Positions 15,512-28,130 are shown, counted from the first letter of the stretch. The stretch is 64,000 nucleotides of DNA from Linum tenue (GCA_946122785.1 CAMGYJ010000007.1:39457587-39521586), one strand, 5' to 3'. A program made the numbers and translations. Notes: generated by a model not told the origin, from the letters alone.

Positions 15512-16449
15512 TAGGGATGGCAATGGAACGGGTTTGTCTAAATCATCTCATTCCCATTACCAAATATCCAAACCCGTACATACCCATGCGGAGGGAGGTT
15601 TTGCAAACCCATTCCCATATCCATGGTTTTCAGATACCCATGGGTAATACCCGCCCCGTAGAAGCAATATTATTATATCTAAAGTTCAACATGTATGTCT
15701 TCAATTATAACACCAAACATACATAATAAATAGCGGAAATCAACATAGTTATAGTATTTCTTAATTGGAAAAAACATTCAATCCTAAAATATTGATTAAT
15801 CAATAAAATAAAATGAAAATATAATACTATATCAAATCATTCATTTTCGAATCTAACACATCTATATAGTAAATAACTAAAATAAACTTATCAACTAGAC
15901 AAAAACCTCTTTTGCTTCTAAAATATTAAAGTCTACTTGACTACCAATTACTCAAACACACTAAGTTCCACCAATTTGCATCAAAATAATTCAAATGTAG
16001 AAAATGATATGCAATGACCTATTACTATCTCATCAACAATTTGGTAAGGTGGTCATCTCCAAGATGATTCAGGAGGTCGGGAGAGGAAAGACGGCGACAT
16101 TGAGGAATTGAGAAAGTAAATTGTAGTCGGCTGAGGGGGTTAAAATTTTAAGGGTTTTGATAAATATAATTACATTTTAATCATGTTTTCTTATTTAATT
16201 ACCTTAATGCTAATAATAATTTATAAAAATATATTTATAGCTTTTTTTATAGCAAAATACCTTGATGGGGCGGGTTTGGGTATGGGTATGAGGCGGGGGA
16301 CGCTAAAACCATACACGTCCCATACCCATCAAGTTCTTTGCGGGTTTTACCCATACCCACCCCATACCCGGTCAATGTGGGGATTCCCCGCGTTGACTGG
16401 GTCGGAGGTGGGCGGATACCCGCGGCCATGAGTTTGATTGCCATCCCTA
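15512..16449 (+). mobile_element. Complete non-autonomous hAT-like element, 938 bp
   Basis: It starts TAGGGATGGCAAT and ends ATTGCCATCCCTA, a perfect 13-bp terminal inverted repeat. It is flanked by the identical 8-bp duplication TTCGTGAC at 15504-15511 and 16450-16457, the size expected of hAT transposition. Subterminal regions are rich in GGGTA/TACCC words. The AT-rich interior encodes no transposase. The same family has a second complete copy at 40422-41004 and partial copies elsewhere in the window. Confidence 0.93.
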
Positions 16450-16457
16450 TTCGTGAC

Positions 16458-19400
16458 AATGTTGAAAAATTGTGAGCATTTAAACATAAGACGAGTATTT
16501 GCGACGCCATAGTACACAATTCAATGCTACAAATCTACAAAATTTTCGTTGTCTTATCATTCTTGATATGAATCCTATTATCCTAATATGCTTAGTTGGT
16601 GGTAGGATTAGTATCAAGGGTGGTAACGGGTAAGACATGAATTTTGTAGGTTTTGCAGTGCTGCGCTTTTTTATTCTATCATTTTTTTTATCTGTATATC
16701 ACTCGCTCTGTTCTCACAGCTTACTCCATTTGTTCTTGCAACACATAGCGACAAAAGAATACAAAATTCATTACACCATAAGGAATCGTTTGGATGAGGC
16801 ACCGTAACATTTCATAAATGAGTTGCGTTGACAAGATTTCTCTTTTGATAAGTGAAGGGAAATTTTTTTGGTTATCTAATGATTCAATATGTCTATTTCT
16901 TATAATGTTTTTGGAATAATACATAAATTCTAACGAGACATTTTTCAGCACCGCATTTGCACTTCATCTCATTCAAACGCCCCGTAATGACGATGCTACA
17001 GTTGTTTTGACTATATATGTTTAACTTGAAGCATGTCTACAAAGATAACTAGATATGCACTAGCAAGTTGGAGGCTTATCATTGTACTGTAGAATGTGGA
17101 TCGATATGTATATTGCATGATGTACGCATGTATTCAAAGGTCGTCCCCCTCTCTCTCTCATTATGCTTTGTCTATCTTCTCTTTCCCCTGTTCAATGACT
17201 CCTATTATATAGATCAAGAATCAAGATGATTGTGGTGTTCTTTCATTTTGGTTCATCATTTACCCTTATTAGTTTTTAATCTTACACCAAATATATATTA
17301 GTTCTACTCTATAGTTTCTATACCGCTGTTTTACTCCATTTTGAATTAGGGGGAAAAAATCTTCATAGATGTAATGGGTTTGTCTCCAAAATCTCAAACT
17401 GTTACACTAGTGACCAAAATAGCCCCACCATAACTCCAGGAGTATGAGTGGTAAAATCGTTGGAGCAACCTCGACTGAATTCTCAAGTTCCTCTATTGTA
17501 TATTTGTATATTGTTTCCTTGAAGATACTTTTAAGTTTTATGCACATTAAAAAAAAAGGAGAATTAAATAGTCTTGATGGTCAAAACACAGTTACAATTA
17601 CATGTAAATATGTAATATATCTGTATGAATGTTATTAACTTATTATCAAAGATAAAGTAAATTGCTCTTATGAAACTCCTCTGACTACCAGGGCTTTTCC
17701 ATTGTTATGTTAGCTTTGACTATAGGTTAATGATGAAACCCAAGCCAGGAATAAAAACTAATTGAATGGAATTGTGCCCCTATGTTTGTATAGAGGGAAT
17801 TATTTTACCCCATGTGATGACTTTTCAAGCATAGCACATAGTGGCCATCACGCTTCAATAAAATTGGCGAAAGATAGAAAGTAAGCTAAAGGGGTGAAAT
17901 GTGCCCCAAAAAGAGATAATAATGGGAGATAAAAGGAAACATGTATGATGATGTTAGCAAGTTCTTCATTTTTTGGTGAGTGGTAAAATTGGTGATAAGT
18001 ATAAATGCTAGCTAGCAACTATCCAAAGCACTGGGTATATAATTGGTTTGGCTTCTCAAACACTTCCCTCCCTAGAAGTGGACAAAGACATCCCTCCAAC
18101 ACTAACTCTAGCTAGATGGAAAATTACCCTCACAATGACAAGTACTACCACCACCACCACCACTATTCAACTAGCACACGTAGATCTCCATTATTTTGGA
18201 AGATTCCCTTCTTGATAAGGAGAAATATTTTAGGACAAAAGATACCCCTCTCCCTTTCCCTTTTGTTTTCTACCTCTCTTAATTATTAGTTTGCCTTTCT
18301 CAATGGGAGGGATTGAAGGAAATATGGTTATGGGAGAAGAGAGAGAGGTAGAGATGACAGAAATGGCATGAACTATTCTCTATCACATGAAAGATGCTTG
18401 TTGGGTGTGGGGAGAGGTAGAGAAACATGAGTTTGGTATTTTGGGTGTTTATGCTTGTTAATTTTACTAAGGCCTAGGGTCTCCTCCAATATTTGAATAT
18501 ATTTGCAATAGTCATTGTTCTCATTACTGAAAGATATAGTTACAACCATTGATGACACATAAGAGCTGTGTTCCTTCTAAAAAAAATGGATGACATACAA
18601 AAAAGGAAAGTGGGATGATCGAAGTGACGTCCATCATTTGAGACCTAAGACATGTAGGTGATTGAGGAAACATAAACGCATTGGTGAAAGACACGATCCT
18701 AAACAAATCATATGGTCTATACGGTAAAAAAAAAGCATATGGAGGATCAATGACATCCAAGAAACCCTAACTATATGTTATGTTTCATATTAAAAAGAAT
18801 GCATTTAAATTTTACTCAAGACTCGTGATCCTACTAAGAACCAACAGCAAAAAATTTCACCATAATTCTCGAGAACTCATTCGTTAAATATGCACCAACA
18901 AGCAGATCTCTCATGTCCAAACTTTCACGCTCACTTAAAATGCAAAGTTTATCCAAAGAATCGTGTAAGAAGTACAAATTTCTTATGCGTCTATCAAATC
19001 CATCACTTCATGACACACCACCTTAGAATTGTAATTGGAGAAAAATATCCACCAATTGAACAAGAAAAAGGAAAATGAAGAATTAAAGTCATGGTTTACG
19101 GAGGAGATTGATCGAGGAACTATTGCATTTACATGTGAAAGAATCTGTTTGCTACCCTTCTTTCATGTATGCAAAGAAAAGTTTCTACCTTTTTTCGTAG
19201 AAGTGGGTAATGCACTACTGCATGCCAACCACAGATATTTGCATGGATGGGCGTGAGTGAGTGCTTCGGCTCTCTGTTTTGCAAACATGGAGATGGATGT
19301 TTCCACAACCAATTAACTTTGATGGCCAATGAGAGTGTGATGTTGTGGGAACTTTGTCGTCGCCACCATTACCTTTACGTTACCCAATCTATGTTCAACA

Positions 19401-21640
19401 TAAGGATAAAAGTTTGTTGCCCCCTTTTCTAAGGCTATTTCTCGCATGAGTACTGATTCCTCCCCACTTAAAAAGATCACTCTTTGAACTTTGAACTCGA
19501 GTCAAGTAGTGTACGTGGTGCGCCTAATCTGAAGCTTATTTGTGGTTAGCTTGAATTTTGATTGTTCGAACGATGATTCCAAGCTCACAGTTTAGGAAGT
19601 AAACGGTTGATGGGTTATCAGGGAGCCTCTTTGGTCTAGTATAAGCCACAACGGGTAGAACTTACATGGACATTAAAATGTTTGGTTCGTGCTCGGAAGA
19701 TGAAATTGCAAAAAGAAATAGGTGACAAGATGGCTCATCTGACGTGAGTCTAACTGGATGGTGCTTGAAGAAGCACATTACGACATCGTGATGTTATTGT
19801 TCTCCCCACACGACATCATCCTCTTTTGTTAATTTTAAGTATAGGTACTTAGTTGTAAATAGCCTCTCGGCACTTAGGGTTGTGTTAGAAACCTATTTAA
19901 ATCGTTGTAAGATGTACTGAAGGATAAACGAAATAAGAAAATCTAAAACCTGAGAGGAAGATCCTCTTCATGGAATAGTGTCATACTGATGATACCACGT
20001 TAAAAAAGTTCTTGTGCTCTTTATTTTGTGGTTGATTATTTAACATCCTTATCTCGCGCATACTCAATTACCATTAGCAACTTGTGCATATTTGATTGGC
20101 TCACCGTGTAGTTAGCTTCCTAGTTAGTTAGGTTATCTTAAACATAGTTAATAGCTTGTAGGGTTTCAGGTACAACCTTTAGGTAGCTCACCTTGTACAT
20201 CTTTTCTACTCAATCAAACAATTTGTTTCACACAATTCTTTTCACACATGCAGAAGTTTAAGCGTATCACTTGATTGAAGTTGTCTAGGGTTATATGGAT
20301 GAGATTTTTGTATTGAATTTTTATTCAATTCTCTCATGATGACGGATTTCACTAAATTCTTCAATTGGGAAGGAGGCTAAAATCAGAGATCTTGATCATG
20401 AGTGTAAAAAAACTAGCAATTATAGGTCTTTAAAATAGCTAAACCCTCACAACTATTTTGGAATCCTTAATTCTGAAATTCTTATTCCAAAATTAGCCTC
20501 ATTAACTTTGCTTAAACCCAAAGCCAACCTTCTCTTTTTTTCCACTGACTTGAAGTGGAGACTTTCCATAAAAATAAATCATATATCCCTTCTCTTATAC
20601 TAAAAAATTTCATTTTTGTTCATTCTCCAATATCCCTAAACCAATTCATCTTATTAATTTATCATAGTCGAATTACAAAAAGGTGCGAGAAAACAATATG
20701 GTTGAATATATTTTTTTCCCGGCTAAGGGTGAAATTGAATTAAGCACGCCATCGATTAAGACACCTTGGATTTGGAAATACCATTTTCTTGGATTCTTGA
20801 GAGAATCCAGTGATTTAAAAACTGAGCACACTGTACTGTACACACATGAAACTCTAGATGCTTTGCGTTGGCCACATGAACGTCGATCCTCCAAATTGGT
20901 CTGGCTTAAAAATTGTTAATTAATTAATAATATATATATATATTCCACATTTTCCACTTACGATATTTTTTTTAGCTTCCCCACCTAGATTCCTCCCTGG
21001 TCTTTCTTCATGTTTTTTTTTTTGCAATTAGTCCTAATCACTTTACCATTAAATATTAATTAGTCTTGAAGATTTGTTGGGGAGGAATCAATCTCATTTG
21101 GAGATGCCGTATATGTTAATTTTGAACAATTCTAGCTCCTTTTATAATGGCCCATTTGAACTGGCCTTTCAATTCCATGCCATCATCATCTTGAATAGAA
21201 TAGTGGCCGCCATTTTTAATAGATAGAGAATCCTATTCTCTTTGACTGATCTTGATCACATTTATAACAGCCCTATCCATGCATGTTTAATCAGAAAACC
21301 CTCTTCTCACATAATCGGGAAAGGATCTTTTCTCAAGTGTCTAAAATGCCCTTTTCATGTTTCGTGGTGGCTTTTGTTAGCAAGATAATCTGTTACACGG
21401 ATTTCACTCCAAAGAATATAATGACTCAAACTTTCCATTGCTTATTTAGGAAGGGGGTGGATGGATTCGAGCAGTGACACGTGCCCTCTTCATTTGGTGA
21501 GTGTGATGAGGGTCACCAGCTAAAATTAGAATCCAACTGAATACTCAGCTCTTGTAACATGTGAGTCTGGTATGATGTGTAGACCTCTATAGTTAGTCGC
21601 TCATCTTAGTTTTTGCCTAGTCATTGAATATGATATGAGA
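16458..21640. other. Long gene-poor AT-rich region
   Basis: About 5.2 kb without a supported gene. Open frames are short and show no domains. A CCA-repeat microsatellite lies near 18147-18165 and a short TA repeat near 20928-20942. The stretch around 19850-20030 ('ggttgtgttagaaacctatttaaat') looks like an LTR promoter remnant but has no defined ends. Confidence 0.55.
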
Positions 21641-21644
21641 TTGG

Positions 21645-21985
21645 CTTAATTGCATGGTTGGTTACTGAGATTACAAAAAAAAAACGTTTAAGTTTGGTCA
21701 CTCGAAATATTTAAATTCATTGGTGGTACTTCAGTTTACTGAAACTGTTCACGTTTGGTCACTCTCCGTCGTCCAACTCCGTTAACTTTTGCTTACGTGG
21801 CGGTCAACTCTAAAAGTTGACCGTAAAATGTATGACGTGGCAATTTAAAAATAATAAATTAATAAAATTAAATTTTTTAAAGTTATCATCTCATTTCCAC
21901 CTCATCATCATTTTTATTTAAAAATAAATAAATAAAACCCTAATTTCTTCTAATCCCCAATACCAATACCCAAACTCTCCCTCTC
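21645..21985 (+). repeat. Mutator-like terminal repeat, copy 2 (opposite orientation)
   Basis: It reads inward from TTAATTGCATGGTTGGTTACT and contains the inverted form of the 1500-1754 block (GTTAACTTTTGCTTACGTGG, then CGGTCAACT). The far end is lost where the hAT-like sequence begins at 21989. Confidence 0.55.
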
Positions 21986-21988
21986 AGG

Positions 21989-22450
21989 TAGGAATGGCAA
22001 TGGGGCAGGTCCGGGGCGGGTTTCTTGGTACCCAGACCCGCCCCGTGGCAGGGCGGGTCCGGTCGGATAATTGATCACGGGTCGCGGGTCGGGGCAGGTC
22101 GACCCAATGGGTATGCAATTTATTTGAAAAACATTAGAAATATTCGTTATTTTTATTATAAAACTAAGAAAATAAACAATATTATGACAATTGTAGTTAA
22201 ATTATTGGAGAAATTGAGGTTTTCACTAATTTACAACTTTATTATAGCTAAAATATGATGCGATAAAAGTAAAATTCAAAGTAATTTGACTAAGATTTCA
22301 TGTAATTTAGACAAGAACGGGTCGAGAATGGGGCGGATCAGGGCAGGTCGGGTCGATGAGACTACCCATGCCCGCCCCACCCCGCCTACGGGGCGGGTCG
22401 AACCCGCCCCAAAACAGGTCAAACAGGTCGGGTAAAACGGGTCAGGTCGA
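21989..22450 (+). mobile_element. hAT-like element, left end only
   Basis: It begins TAGGAATGGCAATGGGGCAGG, a variant of the hAT-like terminus seen at 15512 and 40422. It is full of GGGTCGGG and CCCGCCCC words on both sides of an AT-rich centre. The expected ATTGCCATCCCTA right end and duplication are missing where the gypsy-derived sequence starts (22453). Confidence 0.5.
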
Positions 22451-22452
22451 AC

Positions 22453-24500
22453 CATCAGGAGCGTCCTGGGGAGCTCCCGTGATGATCATGATCAGGAATG
22501 TCATAGCATAGCCCGACTACACCTTCCCACATCCCAAACTGAGCTTTGAAGAGGTGGGCATGAGTGAGGAGATGCAGGAAGATATCATGAAAGAAATTGC
22601 TTGGCAACTTGCTCTCCAATCCGTGCTAGAAGAGGAAGAGCAAGAAAGGGTGCAGAAAGAAGTTGTGGAGGATGACGAAAGTGAAGCAGAAGGAGTTCTT
22701 GATCATTTCCCAGGGGTGATACCATATGAAGAAGAAAGGGAGGTTGAAGAAGCAATTGGCGTCCAGGCTGAGGACGGAGTTGAGGTGGAAGAGGCCTGCA
22801 CCGGCCATGAGTTACATGTGATATCTCCACCAAACGTCGAGGAACTACTTAGCAAGGACCCATTTGCAATGTCTCTTTGCCAGACCAAGGCCACTTCGAC
22901 ATCGGTCCCTCTTGGTGGATGCGGTGGTGGTCAATCGATGATGTCATATCTAGTTTGGGGCAATGAGACGAGAGAAGAGAAGAAGAGGTCTCGAGGGTGG
23001 AGACTTCATCCGCATCAAGTGCACGAGCTTCCATCACCTGTCATACCACATGCTCGTGACTTGAGACTCCACCTCATAGATGAGAACCTCAACTTCAAGG
23101 AGGTTCTATCATGGACCGAAATTTAGGAGCCATCGTCCGGCTCACGACGTGAAAGAAGCGCTTGTTGGGAGGCAACCCAACCAGTCGGTTTACATTTATT
23201 TCTCTATTTATCCTCGGTTGAGTCAGTTTTGTTATTTGATTTTAGAGTCAATAACTCAACCTTTGTGAGATTTTGTGTGGTGTTTGTGTTCTGATTACTC
23301 TCTCCTCTTGGAATGCACCGCCTGCCTCGTCCACCGTCATTCACCCTTGATCTGGTAACTTCGTTCTACCCTCCTTATCCTTCCTCCATTGAGGACAATG
23401 TCGTGCTTAAGTGTGGGGGGATGTTCGATTATGTATGCGGGTGAATGTTTGGCTGTTTGTGTGCTTGGAGCCTAGTCCACTGTCCAAATTTTTAAATTTG
23501 AGGGCTCCAAGTACGTGTTTCCTTGCAAATTGCCTGCTTAGTATGCTTTGAATTGACAGTCTCTATAGTAATGTGCAACCTAGGGAGGTAGTGTAGCACT
23601 ATGGAGGATGTTGAAGTATAAGATTTTTCCTATCTAGCTCTCTGCTGTGTTAGTTGATTTTGTGAATTAGTGGAGCTAAGATCGTTGAATTCATGTGGTA
23701 ATGTGGACTCTGTTTGGATTGTGTTATGGACTAGTGTATCGAACAGGGTGCTCATGTGGAAAATGAAAAGCAGTTGGTCCTCCATGTCGAAATCATTAAA
23801 ATCTTAAACATGGGGTAAGCCCGACGTGTGTGGCACTGTTCACTGCACAAAATCGGGTTTTGGAAGAGATTTTAGTGATCCTTAGTGGGGTACTCCTACA
23901 AGGTGAAGCTAAGCTGTCTCTAGTACAAGTAAAACTTCCACCCGTTGAGCGGTTTGCCTACTCGAGGATGTGTTTATAAGGGCACGGATAGAGCTTCCGA
24001 CCCCCCTTAATTTCATTGACCCTCCACACGAGTTGAGGAAAAGGAGTTAAAAGAAGTACTCTGGCGAGCGCCAGATGTACAGAAATTGCTCTTGCTCGAC
24101 TAATAAGGGTCGACCGTGCAAAAGACTGCAGTTGGAACCCCACCAAATGAAAGAAAAAAATGTAAATGAAAGTGAGAAAAAGGGGTTCCAACGGTGAAAT
24201 GAAGTGAAAGAGCACCCCGGTACAACGAGTCCTTGGTTGTGAATGGTGTGAGTCCCTTTATCCATGAACTGACTGTCTTACTTCTACTTTTTCTCATGAT
24301 CGTGGCTTGAGTCTAGTGCTCGCATTGAGAGAGATAGGGAACGTCTTAGAAGACCAGTTGACCTCGTAAGCTGCTATATGATCTAGGAAATCCTCTATCG
24401 ACGATCGGGGTTGTATGTTGCTATAGAGTTCTGGAGAGCTGCATTGCTTTGAGTTAGGTTTGCTTGGGGACAAGCAAACAGTTAAGTGTGGGGGATTTGA
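22453..24500 (+). mobile_element. Ty3/gypsy 3' internal region with polypurine tract
   Basis: It contains an open frame, then the motif GCGCTTGTTGGGAGGCAACC near 23157-23177. That motif is known from the 3' internal region of many plant gypsy elements. Next come a long non-coding stretch, the hairpin GTTTGCTTGGGGACAAGCAA and a purine tract AAGTGTGGGGGATT just before the LTR at 24501. The order fits the 3' end of a Ty3/gypsy element of a plant lineage. Upstream RT and integrase sequence is missing. Confidence 0.65.
22554..23126 (+). pseudogene. Retroelement-associated open frame, acidic protein of 190 codons
   Basis: An uninterrupted, strongly acidic frame (Glu-rich at about residues 20-80) with no catalytic motif I can recognise. 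It ends just before the GGGAGGCAACC motif of the gypsy 3' region. It is probably the C-terminal tail of a gypsy polyprotein, or an extra 3' ORF, cut off from its upstream part. I would not treat it as a host gene. Confidence 0.4.
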
Positions 24501-25557
24501 TGACTCGGTATTTGCACATGTTTTCCCCTTTGTTTCTTGATTGTTTGAGCTTGAATTATCGCGTCTTTGGCCTATTTTACGCTAGGTTGTGTTCCTTTGT
24601 CACATTTCAGGTCCTAGCACATAAAGTGAAGCATAGGCGCAAGTTTCAAGTCAATCAGAGATCAATTGACGATTCGGGAGAAGAAACTCGGGCATGACCT
24701 GAAGAAGAATGGATTTCTACCTCACTTCATGGACAAAGAATCATGCAAGCTTGTCATGAAAAGGAAGAGGACGAGACTACGAGCATCTGGGATCAAATGG
24801 CGACTGATTCGGAGTCCGGACGAGGGAGAAATGAAGCGTTAAACAGAGGCTGGGTAAGCCACACGGACATCCTGGAACCCCACACGGCCGTGCGGGTCGT
24901 GGCCGTGTGGAAATCACCGAGCCTTCACACGGGCAGCTGGGGAAAGCCACACGGCCGTGTGGCCTGGCCGTGTGAGTCGGGAATTGCTGTTTAAAACCCG
25001 ATTTTCAGCAAAAGGAAAGGGAGAGAGCTGGGTTTTGGATCCCAAACACCCAAGGGACGAACCCTAGAGAGAGAGAGAGCGACTTGGGAACATTCTTGGA
25101 GCTATTTTGGAGGATTTCTTCGCCATTGGAGCTCGGGAATCAAGCTTGGAGATGGAGATTGAAGATCTAGATCAGATTTCTGCAGTCTCTCTCTTCTCCA
25201 TGGAGTAACTTCCCTTCACTTAGGTTTTGAGGAACCCTAGCTATGTTTGTTTGATTGGATGATTGTATGAGTACTCTGACTTGATAATCTTGAGTTCATA
25301 TTCAATCTATGCATGTTTTCACGATTCAATTCTGCTTTAGTCGAGATTATTGATTCTACTTTGATCCTATGAGAGCGAATACCTGATTAGGTCAATAGAG
25401 CATCATAGATTGATAGTAGTGGATCGATTGCTTTAGTCGAGGGTTGATTCACTGCTTTGTATCGATTGAGAACCTCATTCGATAGAGGGAGTCTATACTG
25501 CAGTCCCTTTCATTGGTTACACTTGGCCATTGTTAGGAGTTGTGTTTTAGCGAGTCA
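24501..25557 (+). mobile_element. Ty3/gypsy LTR, 1057 bp
   Basis: It starts TGACTCGG and ends GCGAGTCA, so the termini form a TGACTCG/CGAGTCA inverted repeat with canonical TG...CA ends. A polypurine tract precedes it, marking a 3' LTR. Inside are the shared TTTTACGCTAGGTTGTG block (near 24575), several CACACGGCCGTG palindromes (24881-24975) and a TATA-like TTTAAAA near 24990. A related LTR lies at 39072-41107. What follows is not ordinary flank: the next 37 nt contain an inverted copy of the LTR end. Confidence 0.75.
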
Positions 25558-25594
25558 AGTTTTTTATCTCTAAAACACAACTCCTAACAATGGC
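25526..25594. repeat. Perfect 25-bp inverted repeat across the LTR end
   Basis: Positions 25526-25550 are the exact reverse complement of 25570-25594, with a 19-nt spacer holding the LTR terminus (25551-25557). A single strand could fold into a strong hairpin. The right arm looks like a copy of the left, as might arise by templated repair, because the LTR sequence upstream is not continued in it. Confidence 0.9.
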
Positions 25595-27049
25595 GGTGTT
25601 CTTCGCGGAGCACATTGGGGCTTTTCTCAGGTAGGGATGGTAATTTCGACCTGGGGCTGGAAAACACGCCGCCGAAGCATCAGGAGCGTCCTGGGGGTGG
25701 AACAAGCAAGCTGCAGTGCTTCAAGTGCCATGGTCATGGTCACAAGTCCTTCCAATGTCCAAACCCAAAAGCACTCGTCCTCCGCGATGGTGAGTACTAC
25801 TCCGAGGAAGACGAAACGGAGAAGGCAGCAGATGTTAAGAGCTCAGATGAGGAGGTGGATGAAAACATCGAGATGGAGCCTCCGGGAGGGCATTTTCTTG
25901 TCAACAGGAGAGTCCTCACCGTTGAAGCCGTCAGCGACACCCAACAGCGTGACAACCTCTTCCACACTCGCTGCACCATCCAAGGAAGAACGGCGTCAAT
26001 GGTGATTGACGGAGGAAGCTGTACGAATGTCGTCAGCTTAGAAACAGTACGAAAACTTGGATTGCCTACTAGCAAGCACCATGAACCCTACAGCCTCCAT
26101 TGGCTCAACGATCATGGCGCTGTAAAAGTGACGAAACAGGCCTGGGTCGAATTCGCAATTGACCAATACCGTGACCGAATCCTCTGTGACGTCGCGCCAA
26201 TGCACGTTGCACACATCCTGTTAGGCAGACCGTGGCAGTACGATCGTGGAGTTACCCACCATGGAAGATCGAACTGTTACACCTTTGAACATGGTGGGAA
26301 GAAATTGAAACTGAAGCCCCCTGTCGCCGGCTGAGGTTCGTGCCGATCAGCGACTGTTGGAATCAACGCGAGCTAAAGGGGAGGGAGAATCGAGTCATAC
26401 GCGTGGTCAGGAGAAGAGTCTGATCGTTCGCAGGCTAGCTCTCACGGCTCTCCGTCGCGACAAGATACGGCCAGCAGCACCAACCCTGCAGCCCTGCGTT
26501 CCGCCGACGGCGAAACAGGGGAGGAGAGAGGGTCTATTGGGTGGAAATGTGGGGGACGTTTCGAATCAATCCGACGCTGCAGCAACCTTCCATGAGGGAC
26601 CACAAAGCTCCTCCATTGATCAATTGACACCGAATCAGCTCCAATCACCACTTCAAAATCAAGCAAAAATGCCTCTGGAAACGGCCGAAGACGTGCGAAA
26701 GTTGGAGTTATTGGTCGCGGCAATTGAGGACGACCCGACCCAAATCGCTAATGGAGAATCGTTGAGAAAGGATTCAGGTCGCTCCACGAATCGTCAATTT
26801 GGAGAACAACTACCTATGATCAAAATCCCCAACATCGAATTTCACATTCTGGGTTTGTTGTTTTTAAATGGCAACGGCGGCGGGAAAAGTGAAGGGAATG
26901 ATTCATCGTCTCTGGCGCTAAGTCGACACGAACGATCCCTTCAGAAGTTCAATTCGACCACCGACAAGGCTCAGGGAAGTGACGAATTGAGCAGGGGTTC
27001 CCTGTGGAGAAAAGCCCCAATGTGCTCCGCGAAGAACACCGCCAATGTT
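25586..27049. repeat. 43-bp inverted repeat pair bracketing a gypsy fragment
   Basis: 25586-25628 and 27007-27049 are reverse complements at 42 of 43 positions. They flank the gag-protease fragment. The left arm overlaps the right arm of the LTR-end hairpin, so two inverted duplications share one junction. Confidence 0.85.
25615..26334 (+). pseudogene. Ty3/gypsy gag C-terminus and aspartic protease fragment
   Basis: The frame carries a zinc knuckle CFKCHGHGHKSFQC (Cys35, Cys38, His43, Cys48), an acidic linker, then a retroviral-type aspartic protease. The protease active-site region reads MVIDGGSCTN (Asp132) and its C-terminal motif is HILLGRPW. This arrangement is characteristic of plant gypsy elements. 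The N-terminal gag is missing: the zinc knuckle begins only about 160 nt after the LTR end. The frame stops at 26332, while the family-typical continuation (AEVRADQRLLES) is read in another frame, so a frameshift lies near 26320. RT, RNase H and integrase are not found. Confidence 0.85.
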
Positions 27050-27457
27050 TTCCAGCACACAAGGTTTGGTCAGCTTACTTGGGATCCGATTTGGGATCAA
27101 TTTATTGAATCGTTTGAATCACGGAAGGCCCAAGCTTTGAGGGAAAACCTTTTTAAACAGGGGGGGCCTGATATGATCCCAATTTACGCACCATTGAAGC
27201 TTCCATGGATCGACGAAAAGGCAAGTTCAAGTGGAATGCAGAATCTGGAATTTTGGTTAAGTACTGAAGTTGTTTCAGGTAGCGTACTTTGCCGGCCTGT
27301 ATCTTGCGTATGGCTTGATGGAAATTGGAGAGGAGGGGTTTGTTTTGAACCTTGTGAGTTGGTGAACAAATGGGTATTGCTGGGACTTCAAGACGAGGCT
27401 GGGAAGTGTTGTTTTAAAGCTCGACAAAACCCTATGGCAACACAGGTAAGCTGCTAG
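26357..27457 (+). pseudogene. Open frame of 366 codons downstream of gypsy protease, identity uncertain
   Basis: Its first residues appear to be the frameshifted continuation of the gypsy protease-RT linker. The rest has no domain I recognise. The last ~65 residues (around CVWLDGNWRGGVCFEP) resemble the translation at 52800-52870 (HKWLNENWRSRACFKD), so this part belongs to a repeat family. A stretch inside it (27007-27049) is the right arm of an inverted repeat. It is probably a composite of retroelement pieces. A host gene cannot be excluded but has no positive support. Confidence 0.35.
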
Positions 27458-28130
27458 GAATTGACTAAGGCTTGGAGCAGTTGCAAGCAGGTCACTTTGG
27501 GGTTTGTTTCACGACAGCCTGTTGGGAATCGCATCTCAAGGCTCATACCACATGAAAGCCTGTATTTTATAGTACAAAAGCAAGGGGTTGGGTGATCAAT
27601 TCGACAACTGGAAGGCTGCCAACGAGGGCTCTGAAGATGGCATCAAAACTATGTTCTACTTACGTTTTAAGTTTCTGTATTACTTTAGGATTTGGACTGT
27701 TTTGTGTTTTCCTTGTTAATTTGGGTTTCCTTTGCGTTTAAGGTTGTTGTAAGTCTATTTAAGGACATACGAAGTTAATGTAAGAGGCAGAGTTGAGTTG
27801 AATTAAGTTTTTATTCTGATTCCCAAACTTGAGAGTTTGAGAGTTTGAGTTTGCTTTGGTTGCGATCAAAGTTTGTTGGCCTGCTTATTGAACGAGCAAA
27901 CACACTCGTTCACATCGAAAGCTTCACTACTCGATCGTGCATCCTTCCAGGTGTAAGGATTCCCTTTCGATCCATCCAATTTCGAGTTCGAATCCGCTTA
28001 AACCGAGCTGGTTCTTGAGCTCGGCACTACTTGAGATCAAGGTTCTTGCTTGATCTAGCTTCTGCGCAGCTTTGATTCCTTTGAGACCTGCTTTGGGCCT
28101 CATCATAACTTTAGTGTGATTAATTTGATC
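27458..28130 (+). mobile_element. LTR-like retroelement segment
   Basis: It has LTR-style features: a TATA-like CTATTTAAGG near 27758 followed by a leader-like stretch. Words such as AACTGGAAGGCTGCCAACGA (near 27606) have a counterpart at 53100 (TTCTGGAAGGCCTCAAACGA). Ends and target duplication are not identifiable. It is probably a relative of the 52.8-53.9 kb relic. Confidence 0.35.
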
